Below, in pieces: positions 23,647-31,609 of a DNA stretch of 32,834 bases. The stretch is from a candidate division WOR-3 bacterium (lineage in GTDB: Bacteria > SDB-A): the NCBI GenBank assembly GCA_016934535.1, contig JAFGSQ010000047.1, positions 1-32,834 on the forward strand. Direction: 5' to 3'. Made by a program: the position numbers and the translations under genes. A model generated the notes under the pieces. It saw nothing but the letters and a program-made list of their open reading frames with translations, was not told the DNA's origin and searched no databases. Position 1 is the first letter of the stretch. Each line of letters starts with the position of its first letter.

Positions 23647-24918
23647 ATGAAAAGCAGAACGATTAGAGGAGACAGACTCCACATCGGTATTTTCGGGAAA
23701 AGAAACGCCGGCAAATCATCTCTTATAAACGCTTTGAGCGGTCAAAATACAGCGATAGTCTCGGAAGTACCGGGTACAACAACAGATCCGGTTTTTAAAT
23801 CCATGGAACTTGCCCCACTGGGTCCGGTCGTCATGATAGACACGGCAGGAATTGACGACGCCGATGATGGTTTGGGAAAATTGCGAAAAGACAGAACTGA
23901 AAAAATCCTTGAAAAGACTGATCTCGCTGTCCTTATAATAGACGTCGAAACCGACAATTTTAATTTCGAAAATGAACTTGTCGCAGGTTTCGAAAAAGAA
24001 AACATCCCGTTCATCATCGCCCTTAATAAAACAGATTTGAATACGTCCCGCGAGACCCAGAAATGGCTTTTTGGAAAAGCTTTTGTCAGGATAGTCTCGA
24101 CCGAAGGAAAAGGAATTGAAGACCTTAAAAAAAGAATAATTCAAGTTGCGCCCTCTGAGTGGGAAAGACCGTTTGTGTCCGACCTCATTCACCCCGAAGA
24201 AATGGTACTTCTTGTCACCCCCATAGATTTAGGCGCCCCCAAGGGCAGACTGATCATGCCTCAGGTAAAAGCGCTGAGAGACATTCTCGATTCCGACGCA
24301 ATCCCGGTTATGTGCAAAGAAAGGGAATTGCCGGCAACTCTTGGCAAACTAAGGGAAAAACCGTCTCTTGTGATTACCGATTCCCAGGTTTTTCCTCAAG
24401 TTGCCGCAGACGTACCCGATGACATACTCCTTACTTCGTTCTCGATTCTTTCCATCAGGCAAAAAGGCGATTTGAATCAGATGGTAGAGGGAGTTCAGAC
24501 TGTCAAAAATCTCAAACCCGGCGACAAGGTCCTGATAGCCGAAGCCTGTTCGCACCACCCTCTTGAAGATGACATAGGCAGGATTAAAATCCCGAGATGG
24601 CTCAACGCCTACGTAGGGGGAAGTCTTGAAATATCCACCGTTCCCGGATACGAATATCCCTCGAACCTGAAAGAATACAAACTCGTCGTTCATTGCGGTG
24701 CGTGCACTCTCAACAGGAAAGAGATGCTGAAAAGGCAGGAAAAAGCCCGCGAAGCAGGTGTTCCAATAACAAACTACGGGGTTTTAATATCCTATCTCAA
24801 ATCTGTTTTTCCGAGAGCTCTGAAACCTTTTCCAGAAATATATTCTCTTTTCACAGACAAAGGAAGTCAGGCTGAAAGAAATGCAGCCAAAATAATGGCT
24901 GGGCTCACTGAAATTTGA
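23647..24918 (+). CDS. hydF: [FeFe]-hydrogenase maturation GTPase HydF
   Basis: Encodes 423 residues, normal for HydF, with GGAGG ahead of the ATG. It is the scaffold on which the 2Fe subcluster is assembled before transfer to the hydrogenase. The N-terminal GTPase domain has GKRNAGKSS (17-25), the PGTTTDP switch, DTAGIDD (65-71) and NKTD (127-130). The C-terminal cluster-binding domain has the diagnostic C301-x-H303 followed, 45 residues later, by H349-C350-x2-C353, with HPLEDDIGRIKIPRWL next to the first half. These separate it from Era/TrmE GTPases. It lies between the lyase and hydG. The hydrogenase substrate is outside the window. Confidence 0.97.
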   Translation: MKSRTIRGDRLHIGIFGKRNAGKSSLINALSGQNTAIVSEVPGTTTDPVFKSMELAPLGPVVMIDTAGIDDADDGLGKLRKDRTEKILEKTDLAVLIIDVETDNFNFENELVAGFEKENIPFIIALNKTDLNTSRETQKWLFGKAFVRIVSTEGKGIEDLKKRIIQVAPSEWERPFVSDLIHPEEMVLLVTPIDLGAPKGRLIMPQVKALRDILDSDAIPVMCKERELPATLGKLREKPSLVITDSQVFPQVAADVPDDILLTSFSILSIRQKGDLNQMVEGVQTVKNLKPGDKVLIAEACSHHPLEDDIGRIKIPRWLNAYVGGSLEISTVPGYEYPSNLKEYKLVVHCGACTLNRKEMLKRQEKAREAGVPITNYGVLISYLKSVFPRALKPFPEIYSLFTDKGSQAERNAAKIMAGLTEI

Positions 24919-24930
24919 AAGGAGCATGAT

Positions 24931-26313
24931 ATGGACACGGCATTCATAGATCACGCAAAAATTTTCAGCTACCTCCAAAATACAAAGGAGCCCGATTATA
25001 AAGAAGTTTCGGAGATAACTGATCACGCAAAAGAAATGAAAGGCATTTCGTACGAGGAAGCTGAAAGACTTCTTATGGTCGCCAATCAAGATTCAAGGCA
25101 GTTACTTCTCGACACGGCTAATTACATAAAGAATGAAATCTACGGAAAACGGCTCGTTCTTTTTGCTCCACTCTACGTTTCAAACCTGTGCAACAACGAA
25201 TGTCTTTACTGTGCTTTCAGAAAGAGCAACAAGGAAATTTCGAGAAAAACCCTGACTCATGACGAAATAAGAAAAGAAGTGGAAGCCCTCATCGGTCAAG
25301 GGCATAAAAGAGTCCTTCTTGTTTCCGGTGAAGGGCTCGGAGAAGACGCTCTCGACTACTCCGTCAAGGCCATAGAAACCATATATTCAATCAAAGTGGG
25401 AGACGGTGAAATCAGAAGAATAAACATAAACATAGCGCCCCTGTCAGTTGAAGGATTCAAAAAACTCAAGGCCGCAAAAATAGGAACCTACCAGCTTTTT
25501 CAGGAAACTTACCACTTCGACACTTATAAAAAAATGCACCCCAAGGGTCGCAAATCTGACTACATATTCCACCTGACAGCTATGGACAGAGCCATGGAAG
25601 CCGGAATAGACGACGTCGGAGTCGGTATTCTTTTCGGACTCTACGACTATAAATTCGAAGTGATGGCTCTGCTTCAACACATAAAACACCTCGAAGAAAA
25701 ATTCGGGGTCGGCTGTCACACAATTTCAATACCGCGTCTCGAACCGGCGACGGGATCATACATAGCGTCACATCCGCCTTACGTCCTCAGCGATGATGAC
25801 TTCATGAAAATAATCGCTATTCTGAGAATAACCGTCCCTTACACAGGAATGATTCTGAGTACCAGAGAAAACGCTGAAATGAGGAGGAAGGCGTTCAGTT
25901 TAGGTATATCACAGATAAGCGCCGGATCGAGGACAAATCCCGGAGGATACACAGATCCTTCATCTACGGGTCAGTTTTCTTTGGGTGACCACAGAAATCT
26001 GGAGGAGGTCATCACGGACATGGTCGATTACGGTTACGTGCCTTCATTCTGTACGGGATGCTACAGACTCGGAAGAACTGGAAAGGATTTTATGGATCTC
26101 GCAAAACCCGGCCTTATAAAACTATACTGCCTGCCCAACGCTCTTTCTACTTTTAAAGAATACCTCGTCAATTACGCGTCCTCGCCGCTACGCGAGAAAG
26201 GCGACAAACTAATTGAATCCATGCTGTCCGACATCCCGAAAGAAGACGTGAGGACAAAAACAAAAAACAATCTTGAGTTAATAAGCCAGGGGGCGCAGGA
26301 TCTTTACTTATAA
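24931..26313 (+). CDS. hydG: [FeFe]-hydrogenase maturase HydG (tyrosine lyase)
   Basis: Encodes 460 residues with AAGGAG upstream. This radical SAM enzyme cleaves tyrosine to supply CO and cyanide as an Fe(CO)2CN synthon for the H-cluster. The SAM cluster motif is C87-x3-C91-x2-C94 (CNNECLYC). The C-terminal auxiliary cluster motif is C374-x2-C377-x22-C400, the spacing that distinguishes HydG from the related thiamine enzyme ThiH. Further matches include LFAPLYVSNLC, SGEGLGEDALDY, QETYHFDTYKKMHPKGRKSDY and SAGSRTNPGGY. Last gene of the operon, 12 bases after hydF. hydE, which usually accompanies it, is absent from the window. Confidence 0.97.
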   Translation: MDTAFIDHAKIFSYLQNTKEPDYKEVSEITDHAKEMKGISYEEAERLLMVANQDSRQLLLDTANYIKNEIYGKRLVLFAPLYVSNLCNNECLYCAFRKSNKEISRKTLTHDEIRKEVEALIGQGHKRVLLVSGEGLGEDALDYSVKAIETIYSIKVGDGEIRRININIAPLSVEGFKKLKAAKIGTYQLFQETYHFDTYKKMHPKGRKSDYIFHLTAMDRAMEAGIDDVGVGILFGLYDYKFEVMALLQHIKHLEEKFGVGCHTISIPRLEPATGSYIASHPPYVLSDDDFMKIIAILRITVPYTGMILSTRENAEMRRKAFSLGISQISAGSRTNPGGYTDPSSTGQFSLGDHRNLEEVITDMVDYGYVPSFCTGCYRLGRTGKDFMDLAKPGLIKLYCLPNALSTFKEYLVNYASSPLREKGDKLIESMLSDIPKEDVRTKTKNNLELISQGAQDLYL

Positions 26314-26335
26314 AGCCTAAAAATTAAGCTTTTTT
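26312..26335 (+). terminator. Probable terminator after hydG
   Basis: AAAGC-C-TAA, loop AAA, TTA-A-GCTTT: an eight-pair stem with one C-A mismatch, beginning on the hydG stop codon and running into six T residues. It is weak in G+C but well placed between convergent genes. Confidence 0.4.
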
Positions 26336-26344
26336 CGGGACTTT

Positions 26345-26689
26345 TCAGAGAATAACAATGTCAGCTAATGCCTTGGCTTGTTCGGCGCTTTTTTTCTTCT
26401 CCCTGCAATGTCCTTCGATGAAAACAGATACGTCAGGATTAATGTATTTTAGAACCGAGTTGCCTTCGATCAACAGATATTCGGTTTTTCCCTTTGCAGA
26501 CAAATCCGTAATAAAAGCGAGTCCTTCCATCATATCCGAAAAAAGAATTTCAGGTCTTTCGGGATTACTTTTGCCGTGACCGAATTTAACCGTTACGGCC
26601 TTATTAACAGGGAGTTTTTTGAGCAGAGCTCTCAACGCAGTCGTTTTACCTGCTCCACTACATGAGCCTGAGATTGTAATAATTTTCAT
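26345..26689 (-). CDS. Small P-loop protein, MobB-like
   Basis: Encodes 114 residues. The N terminus is MKIITISGSCSGAGKTT, a phosphate-binding loop (8-17) after a beta strand, followed by a helix and TVKFGHGK, which recalls the strand and His-rich turn of MobB. LLIEGNSVLKYINPDVSVFIEG (from about residue 71) looks like a Walker B-type strand and its continuation. MobB, a GTPase that helps load guanine dinucleotide onto the molybdenum cofactor, is usually ~170 residues, so this is short at the C terminus or belongs to a sister family. It is the last gene of the right-hand minus-strand operon and directly follows the CQLGCF protein. A molybdenum role is inference only. Confidence 0.6.
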   Translation of the reverse strand: MKIITISGSCSGAGKTTALRALLKKLPVNKAVTVKFGHGKSNPERPEILFSDMMEGLAFITDLSAKGKTEYLLIEGNSVLKYINPDVSVFIEGHCREKKKSAEQAKALADIVIL

Positions 26690-26704
26690 CTTTTTTCTCG
26701 TCTA

Positions 26705-26893
26705 TTAATTAAAACAACCGAGCTGGCAGGAGACTATTTTTATCTTCAATCTATTGCAGATTCTTCCGATTTCCGAAGGTTCGATGCCCAGTTCGGATGC
26801 CACATCGAAAGCTTCCGCACACTTAAGACATTCTTTGCCTTCCGAAATGAACAGCTTTTCTCTGATTTTTTTTTCAATCTCTTCCGGTGTCAT
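26705..26893 (-). CDS. Small CQLGCF-motif protein with helix-turn-helix-like region
   Basis: Encodes 62 residues with AAAGGAG upstream. The N-terminal half contains ECLKCAEAFDVASELGIEP, where C-x2-C is followed by a stretch resembling a small helix-turn-helix (ASELGIEPSEIGRICNRL). The protein ends in CQLGCFN. From memory, this tail occurs in proteins or domains linked to molybdenum-cofactor genes in anaerobes, sometimes fused to MobB, but I cannot name the family with certainty. Five cysteines suggest metal or Fe-S binding. It lies 15 bases upstream of the MobB-like gene and 19 bases downstream of the YrdC/phosphatase gene. Confidence 0.65.
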   Translation of the reverse strand: MTPEEIEKKIREKLFISEGKECLKCAEAFDVASELGIEPSEIGRICNRLKIKIVSCQLGCFN

Positions 26894-26912
26894 AACAATC
26901 TCCTTTTTCAGA

Positions 26913-28013
26913 TCATCTGTATTTTCCTGGAGTCAGAAAATAATCCCTGCCTTCGATATATTTTACAAGATTTTCAACGTGCTTTTCTATTTCAACGGCT
27001 GTTTTGCAGTAATCTTCGAAAGCTTTCCCCCACGGATCTGCGACGGCGTTTTTTTCGCACGAGAACTCTGCCAAAAGCTTTGTCTTTCCGGCTCCACCGT
27101 TTATTTCGACTTTTTTCTGTATTTCCGAGTCCATGGTCAATATCAGGTCGGCCCATTCGACATCTTTTTTATTTAATTTTTTGGGTTTTCCCTGAAAATC
27201 TATTTTGTGTCTTTCTTTCAGAGCTTTTCTCGCATTTTCCGAATAATTTGTGCTGATTTTTTTTACCCTTATTCCGACTGATTTCACACATAATTGCAGT
27301 TTCGATTTTTCAGTTTTCTTCCTGAAAAATGCCTCGGCGATAGGACTTCTGCATGTGTTGCCGGTGCAGACAAACATAACTCTGATCGGGTCCGATGCCT
27401 CGTATCTGATTTCCATGCCGGTTATCGCGCTTATTACAAACGGGCTAATCTCTCCTTTTCTCATGACAATTATTTTTCCCACGGTAGGTTCGATCACGGT
27501 CGAAGGAGGTCTGCGGGGAATTCGCCGATTCATATCCAGCGCCAAAATATCTTCTCCCGAAAACATCGATGATATCTCAAAAAGATTTGACGGGCTTTCT
27601 TCCCCGGACAAATTTACCGAAGTGGCCATAACAAAATTCAATGCTTTTATCAGGTCCAGAGGAGCCGGTTTTTTTGGGACTCTGACGGCGATTTTACCTT
27701 TTTCGTCGAGAAGATGAGGCGGCACCTTTTTTGATGCCTTCCCGACGACGGTTAGCGAACCGGGCCAATATTTTTGAGTCAATCCGTAAAGACGCGGATT
27801 GAAATTTTCAAACAGACGGTAAGCGCTTTCAATAGAAGGTGACAATACAGGAATTTTTTTATCCGGTTGCCTTTTTTTCAGATCCAAGACTTTTTTATAG
27901 GCTTTTTTGTTTTCTGGATCGAAAGCGAATCCCCAGACAGTGTCCGTCGGTATCAGAACCGTTTCACCCGACAAAACGGCAAAAAATGCCTCGAGTTTAT
28001 TACATTCGATCAA
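26913..28013 (-). CDS. Fusion: YrdC/Sua5-type threonylcarbamoyl-AMP synthase + low-molecular-weight (arginine?) phosphatase
   Basis: Encodes 366 residues from a TTG at 28013, overlapping purE by 14 bases; no clear Shine-Dalgarno. Residues 1-~200 are a YrdC domain: IPTDTVWGFAFD (21-32), KKRQPDKKIPVL, ATSVNLSGEESPSN (130-143) and STVIEP...VMRKGEI. Such enzymes make threonylcarbamoyl-AMP for the t6A base of tRNAs. Residues ~210-355 are a low-molecular-weight phosphatase: VCTGNTCRSP with Cys216 nucleophile and Arg222, and the general acid Asp326 in ADPWG. Thr220 is the residue that, in Bacillus YwlE, favours phosphoarginine over phosphotyrosine. In Bacillus the separate genes ywlC and ywlE are near neighbours, so the fusion joins an established pair. 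The arginine preference is inference. Confidence 0.88.
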   Translation of the reverse strand: MIECNKLEAFFAVLSGETVLIPTDTVWGFAFDPENKKAYKKVLDLKKRQPDKKIPVLSPSIESAYRLFENFNPRLYGLTQKYWPGSLTVVGKASKKVPPHLLDEKGKIAVRVPKKPAPLDLIKALNFVMATSVNLSGEESPSNLFEISSMFSGEDILALDMNRRIPRRPPSTVIEPTVGKIIVMRKGEISPFVISAITGMEIRYEASDPIRVMFVCTGNTCRSPIAEAFFRKKTEKSKLQLCVKSVGIRVKKISTNYSENARKALKERHKIDFQGKPKKLNKKDVEWADLILTMDSEIQKKVEINGGAGKTKLLAEFSCEKNAVADPWGKAFEDYCKTAVEIEKHVENLVKYIEGRDYFLTPGKYR

Positions 28014-28467
28014 CGGCGTAAAAATTCTCCCTTAATTTTTTTATTTTTTCTTTTAATACATTGTTGCCGAGGGCGAGAATTTCGACAGCGAAAATAGCCG
28101 CATTTTTTGCGCCTGCTTTATCGAGGCTCATAGCCGCTACGGGAACTCCCCCAGGCATTTGAACGATTGATAAAATACTGTCTATGCCCCGCAGCGGTGA
28201 AGAACTGACAGGAACGGAGATCACCGGCAGTATTGTCCAGCTCGCGACAACCCCTCCCAAATGAGCTGCGTAACCCGCAACTGTTATTACCACCTTGAAT
28301 CCTCTGCTTTCCGCGTTTTTTGCCAGTTCGGCAGTTTTCTCCGGAGTTCTGTGAGCTGAAGAAACTTCCAAAACGCTGTCCACTCCGAAGCTGTCAAGAG
28401 TCTCTTTCACGGTGTCGGCAATTTCAGAATCCGATTTGGATCCGGTAATTATAAGCACTTCAGTCAT
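28000..28467 (-). CDS. purE: N5-carboxyaminoimidazole ribonucleotide mutase
   Basis: Encodes 155 residues with GGGGG six bases ahead of the ATG, which overlaps the sigma-factor gene by 8 bases. PurE moves the carboxyl group of N5-CAIR to give CAIR in purine synthesis. Motifs are GSKSDSE (9-15), SSAHRTPEK with the catalytic His, the AGYAAHLGGVVASWTILPV loop, and IDSILSIVQMPGGVPVAA. The last two favour class I (mutase, working with PurK) over the class II AIR carboxylases of Treponema type. The family's usual GGAAHLPG loop reads GYAAHLGG here. No other purine gene is adjacent. Confidence 0.94.
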   Translation of the reverse strand: MTEVLIITGSKSDSEIADTVKETLDSFGVDSVLEVSSAHRTPEKTAELAKNAESRGFKVVITVAGYAAHLGGVVASWTILPVISVPVSSSPLRGIDSILSIVQMPGGVPVAAMSLDKAGAKNAAIFAVEILALGNNVLKEKIKKLRENFYAVDRM

Positions 28468-29404
28468 TATTTACCCCCAAAAGGTCTTGAAGTTTTTTTG
28501 AATCCGGCGACTGCCTGATTTTTTGCAATGCTTTTTCCTTGATTTGTCTGACTCTTTCCCTGGAAACACCTAATTCATTGCCGATTTTTTCGAAAGAAGC
28601 GGGAGAATAATCCTGAAGGCCAAAGTACATTCTCAAAACCAACTGCTCTCTCTCCGTCAGTTCTTTCATCAGTTTATTGACTTCCTGCTGTTCAACTTTC
28701 TTCAGGTAGAATTCTTCAGGAGAAGGATAATACCCCAGTAAATTATCATTGAAATAAGAACTCGCGGAATCGAGAGACAGATCTTTCTGGGCGTACTCAT
28801 AGGCTTCCTCTATGTCCCGGGAATTAACTTTGAGTTTTTCGGCAAGTTCACTAACAGTATATTTGGAATTCTCTGCGTCAAAACCGAATTCCCTGCCTTC
28901 TTTCAGTATTCTTCTCAGCTTTCCCGCTCTGTTGAAAGGTATCGAATACAACCTCTGATGAGTAATTATGTAATGCAAAATGTGCTGTCTTATCCACCAT
29001 ACCGCGTATGATATGAATTTGATGCCACGATCTGAATCGAATTTATTTGCGGCTTTTATAAGACCTATGTTTCCTTCGTTAACAAGATCCGTAATTATTT
29101 TTTTTTCCCTGTCGTAGTGAAGAGCTATTGACACGACAAATCTAAGGTTTGCTTTGACCAGTTTGTTGACGGCCTCACGTTTTTCATTCAAACTGCCATA
29201 TTTGATTTTTCTGCCTACTTCGTTTTCTTCTTCCGGCGAAAGCATTTTTTCTTTCCTTATCTCTTCGAGATATTTTTCAAATGTGTCTTCAGATATTGAA
29301 ATTTTCGCAGGGAGATTTTTTTCAAGAGACGGCGCGGGAAGAAATTTTTCCTGAAAAGCAGAAGGCAAAGAAAGAGAAGCCTTTTTATTGTTTCTCTTTT
29401 TCAT
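28460..29404 (-). CDS. RNA polymerase sigma-70 factor, compact primary-like
   Basis: Encodes 314 residues. After a ~45-residue basic, variable N terminus come region 1.2 (DTFEKYLEEIRKEKMLSPEEE), region 2 (ANLRFVVSIA, DLVNEGNIGLIKAANKFD, KFISYAVWWIRQHIL), region 3 (TVSELAEKLKVNSRDIEEA) and region 4 ending GVSRERVRQIKEKALQKIR, the -35-binding helix-turn-helix. There is no region 1.1. The FISYAVWWIRQ form and compact size resemble the primary sigma of Bacteroidetes. It may be the housekeeping factor or a close group 2 relative; the window cannot tell. Sharp TTGACA/TATAAT-like promoters in the window indicate that a sigma-70-type consensus is used here. It lies between the RecJ-like gene and purE. 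Confidence 0.9.
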   Translation of the reverse strand: MKKRNNKKASLSLPSAFQEKFLPAPSLEKNLPAKISISEDTFEKYLEEIRKEKMLSPEEENEVGRKIKYGSLNEKREAVNKLVKANLRFVVSIALHYDREKKIITDLVNEGNIGLIKAANKFDSDRGIKFISYAVWWIRQHILHYIITHQRLYSIPFNRAGKLRRILKEGREFGFDAENSKYTVSELAEKLKVNSRDIEEAYEYAQKDLSLDSASSYFNDNLLGYYPSPEEFYLKKVEQQEVNKLMKELTEREQLVLRMYFGLQDYSPASFEKIGNELGVSRERVRQIKEKALQKIRQSPDSKKLQDLLGVNND

Positions 29405-29434
29405 TTTCCGCTTCTTTCATTTCTTTTAGTCCGT

Positions 29435-30877
29435 TCAATCATACATCCATATATCGTCAAAGGGTGTAGCTTCTCTGAGTTTAGCTTTCTCGTTAAGCAA
29501 AAAAATGTTTTTGCCTTCAAGGGGATTCGATGAAAGCATATCGGTGATTTCCAGAGAAATCTCGGGAAAATCCTGGCCGAACGGTCTAAACGAGGCGAGG
29601 GTGAGAAGAACCTCATCGTTCAATTCGGATTTATCAGTTATGATATCTATCCTGAAGCGTTTTTCAATTTTTTCATGGTCAGGCGTTCGGCTCAAACTTT
29701 CAAAAAAACCGACAACTTTCTCGCTTTTTATTTTTGCTCCACAGGCTTTTTTATGACCGCCAAAAGAATTAAAAAAATGTCCGTTGTTTTCCAATACAGT
29801 CAGTGCGTCTCCACTGCAGGCTCTCGCTTCCACAGTTTCAAAACCTTCTTCGTCGAGCGCTCCGACGGCGAACACTTTCTTCCCTTCCGCGACAGAAAGC
29901 CTTGAAGCCAGGGAACCGAGTATGCTTCTAGGCACATCCACGTCGTGGAAAAACACATAAGGGCCCGCATATTGCTTTATCTTCAGCGCTTTTGCAAAGT
30001 ATGTTTCGCGAGCGTCCATCCATTCGCGGGATCTTCTCACCATTGCTTCGGCGTCAATTATCTCGGGTTTTTTTGTAAGAAACTCAAAGGAAGATGAGAT
30101 TCCGTTTTCCGAGGAGTCAGATGCAAGAGGCGAAATCACTATCTTTTTTAATTCGTCCGTTGAAGCAGGCAAAGGAGATTCCTGAACCGAACACAAAAGG
30201 TCAATCGATTCAAACCTGAATTTGTCGAGAGCTTCGAAGCCTCTTTTTACGATGGTCCTGTTTTCATCAAGCATGGGCACTCTGTCGCTTATCGTCCCGA
30301 GCGATGAAAGTATCCAAAGATAGGGGTCCTGGGAAAATTTCAATGCTAACTTCAGGGCGGTTCCGCTTCCGGACAATCCGCCGAACGGATAGAGGCTGTC
30401 TTCTCTTCGGCAATTCACTATTGTTCTTCCATCTAAAAAAGACGAAGGTATTTCATGGTGATCCGTAACTACGAGCTCGATTCCTGATTGTCTTAATATA
30501 GAGGCGGCTTCTGTGTCTTTGCTGCAACAGTCAACTGTGATGACCAGGTCGGGCTTATTCCGAAGAATCTCTCTTTTCAGTGATCCGATATTCATTCCGA
30601 TACCCTCTTTTTTCCTGTCGGGTATGTATGTTGTGATGCTGGCGCCTGCGGAAGTCAGCGCTAAATGTAAAAGCGCCGCAGAACTAATTCCGTCACAATC
30701 CTGATCGCCCCACACAAGAATGTTCCCGCCTTTCCTGACCGTTCTCTCTATTGTTTCCAACGCATCGTTGAAAGAAGGTATTTCATCGGGCTCTCGCCAG
30801 ATATCCTGAGACAGAAAATCAGGGGAAAGGCATCTGGCCGAGGTCACTTTCTCAATGAACTTTTCAACCGAAGCCAT
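29435..30877 (-). CDS. RecJ-like DHH-family phosphoesterase/nuclease
   Basis: Encodes 480 residues from the ATG at 30877 (weak GGGA upstream), overlapping scpA by 34 bases; a longer in-frame start lies deeper in scpA. DHH proteins use two metal ions; RecJ is a 5'-3' single-strand exonuclease in repair. The order of motifs is GDQDCDG (57-63), VITVDCC, VVTDHHEIP with DHH at 139-141, and GGLSGSGTALKLA, then the DHHA1 domain with FNSFGGHKKACGAKI, and a C-terminal OB-like stretch (FRPFGQDFPE). All catalytic aspartates and histidines are in place. It is shorter than E. coli RecJ (577), but complete for the core. It could equally be a nanoRNase or other RecJ paralogue. Confidence 0.88.
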   Translation of the reverse strand: MASVEKFIEKVTSARCLSPDFLSQDIWREPDEIPSFNDALETIERTVRKGGNILVWGDQDCDGISSAALLHLALTSAGASITTYIPDRKKEGIGMNIGSLKREILRNKPDLVITVDCCSKDTEAASILRQSGIELVVTDHHEIPSSFLDGRTIVNCRREDSLYPFGGLSGSGTALKLALKFSQDPYLWILSSLGTISDRVPMLDENRTIVKRGFEALDKFRFESIDLLCSVQESPLPASTDELKKIVISPLASDSSENGISSSFEFLTKKPEIIDAEAMVRRSREWMDARETYFAKALKIKQYAGPYVFFHDVDVPRSILGSLASRLSVAEGKKVFAVGALDEEGFETVEARACSGDALTVLENNGHFFNSFGGHKKACGAKIKSEKVVGFFESLSRTPDHEKIEKRFRIDIITDKSELNDEVLLTLASFRPFGQDFPEISLEITDMLSSNPLEGKNIFLLNEKAKLREATPFDDIWMYD

Positions 30878-31563
30878 ATTTTCCCGTTTATTCTGTCCTG
30901 TGACACAGATAAAAATGAATTTCTCACCAGCTCCAAAACAGCCATGAAGCTGACAATTATCCATGGCTTGTCATGTCTTTCGTCGAGCACTTCAGAGAAA
31001 TTCACTTGCCTTGAGGCATTTTCGAGCATGATGTCAGTTATTCTGTCAATTCTCTCTTCAAGTGGTATCAGATCCAGGACAAATCTGAGTGATCTTATTT
31101 TTTTGTATCTTTGAGTCAGTTCTCTTGCAGCGTTTATCAAAAAAATGATGTCCATAAATTTTTCTGCGTCTTCGATGACTGGCCTTGCGGCAGGTTTCAC
31201 CTGATAATGCAACAAGCCTTCCGTCTCAAGGGATCGGATTTTCTTTGCCGCTTCCCTGAACTGCTGATATATAAGGAGTCTCTGAGTGAGTTCATCTTTG
31301 GACAGATCTTGTTCTGTCATGTCTTCGCTCTGTCTGGCTGGAAGGAGTGCTCTCGCTTTCATTCGCATCAATAAAGACGCCATGTCGAGAAAATCAACGG
31401 CGATTTCTATATCGAGCTCTTTCATCACTCCGATATAAGCTAAATACTCATAAGTAATGTGAGATATGGGAATATCATAGATATCGAGTCTGTCTCTCCG
31501 GATAAGATAAAGCAACAACTCCAAGGGGCCTTCAAAAATTTCAAGCTTTACAGAAAATCCCAT
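30844..31563 (-). CDS. scpA: Segregation and condensation protein A (kleisin)
   Basis: Encodes 239 residues, normal for ScpA. It bridges the SMC heads with ScpB in the bacterial condensin complex. Family marks are LEIFEGPLELLLYLIRRDRLDIYDIPI at the start, ITYEYLAYI, VDFLDMASLLMRMKARALLP, and a C-terminal winged-helix region containing VSFMAVLELVRN. No clear Shine-Dalgarno precedes the ATG at 31563. scpB, its usual neighbour, is not downstream here; instead scpA overlaps the RecJ-like gene, and the zinc-ribbon gene lies 46 bases upstream. Confidence 0.93.
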   Translation of the reverse strand: MGFSVKLEIFEGPLELLLYLIRRDRLDIYDIPISHITYEYLAYIGVMKELDIEIAVDFLDMASLLMRMKARALLPARQSEDMTEQDLSKDELTQRLLIYQQFREAAKKIRSLETEGLLHYQVKPAARPVIEDAEKFMDIIFLINAARELTQRYKKIRSLRFVLDLIPLEERIDRITDIMLENASRQVNFSEVLDERHDKPWIIVSFMAVLELVRNSFLSVSQDRINGKIWLRLKSSLRK

Positions 31564-31609
31564 TAATAATCAACACCAAACATCGAGAAAGTTAAAAATC
31601 TTTACAGAC

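Noticed and set aside
24931-26313. HydG being the thiamine enzyme ThiH
   Set aside because: The C-terminal C-x2-C-x22-C motif and the hydF neighbour identify HydG.
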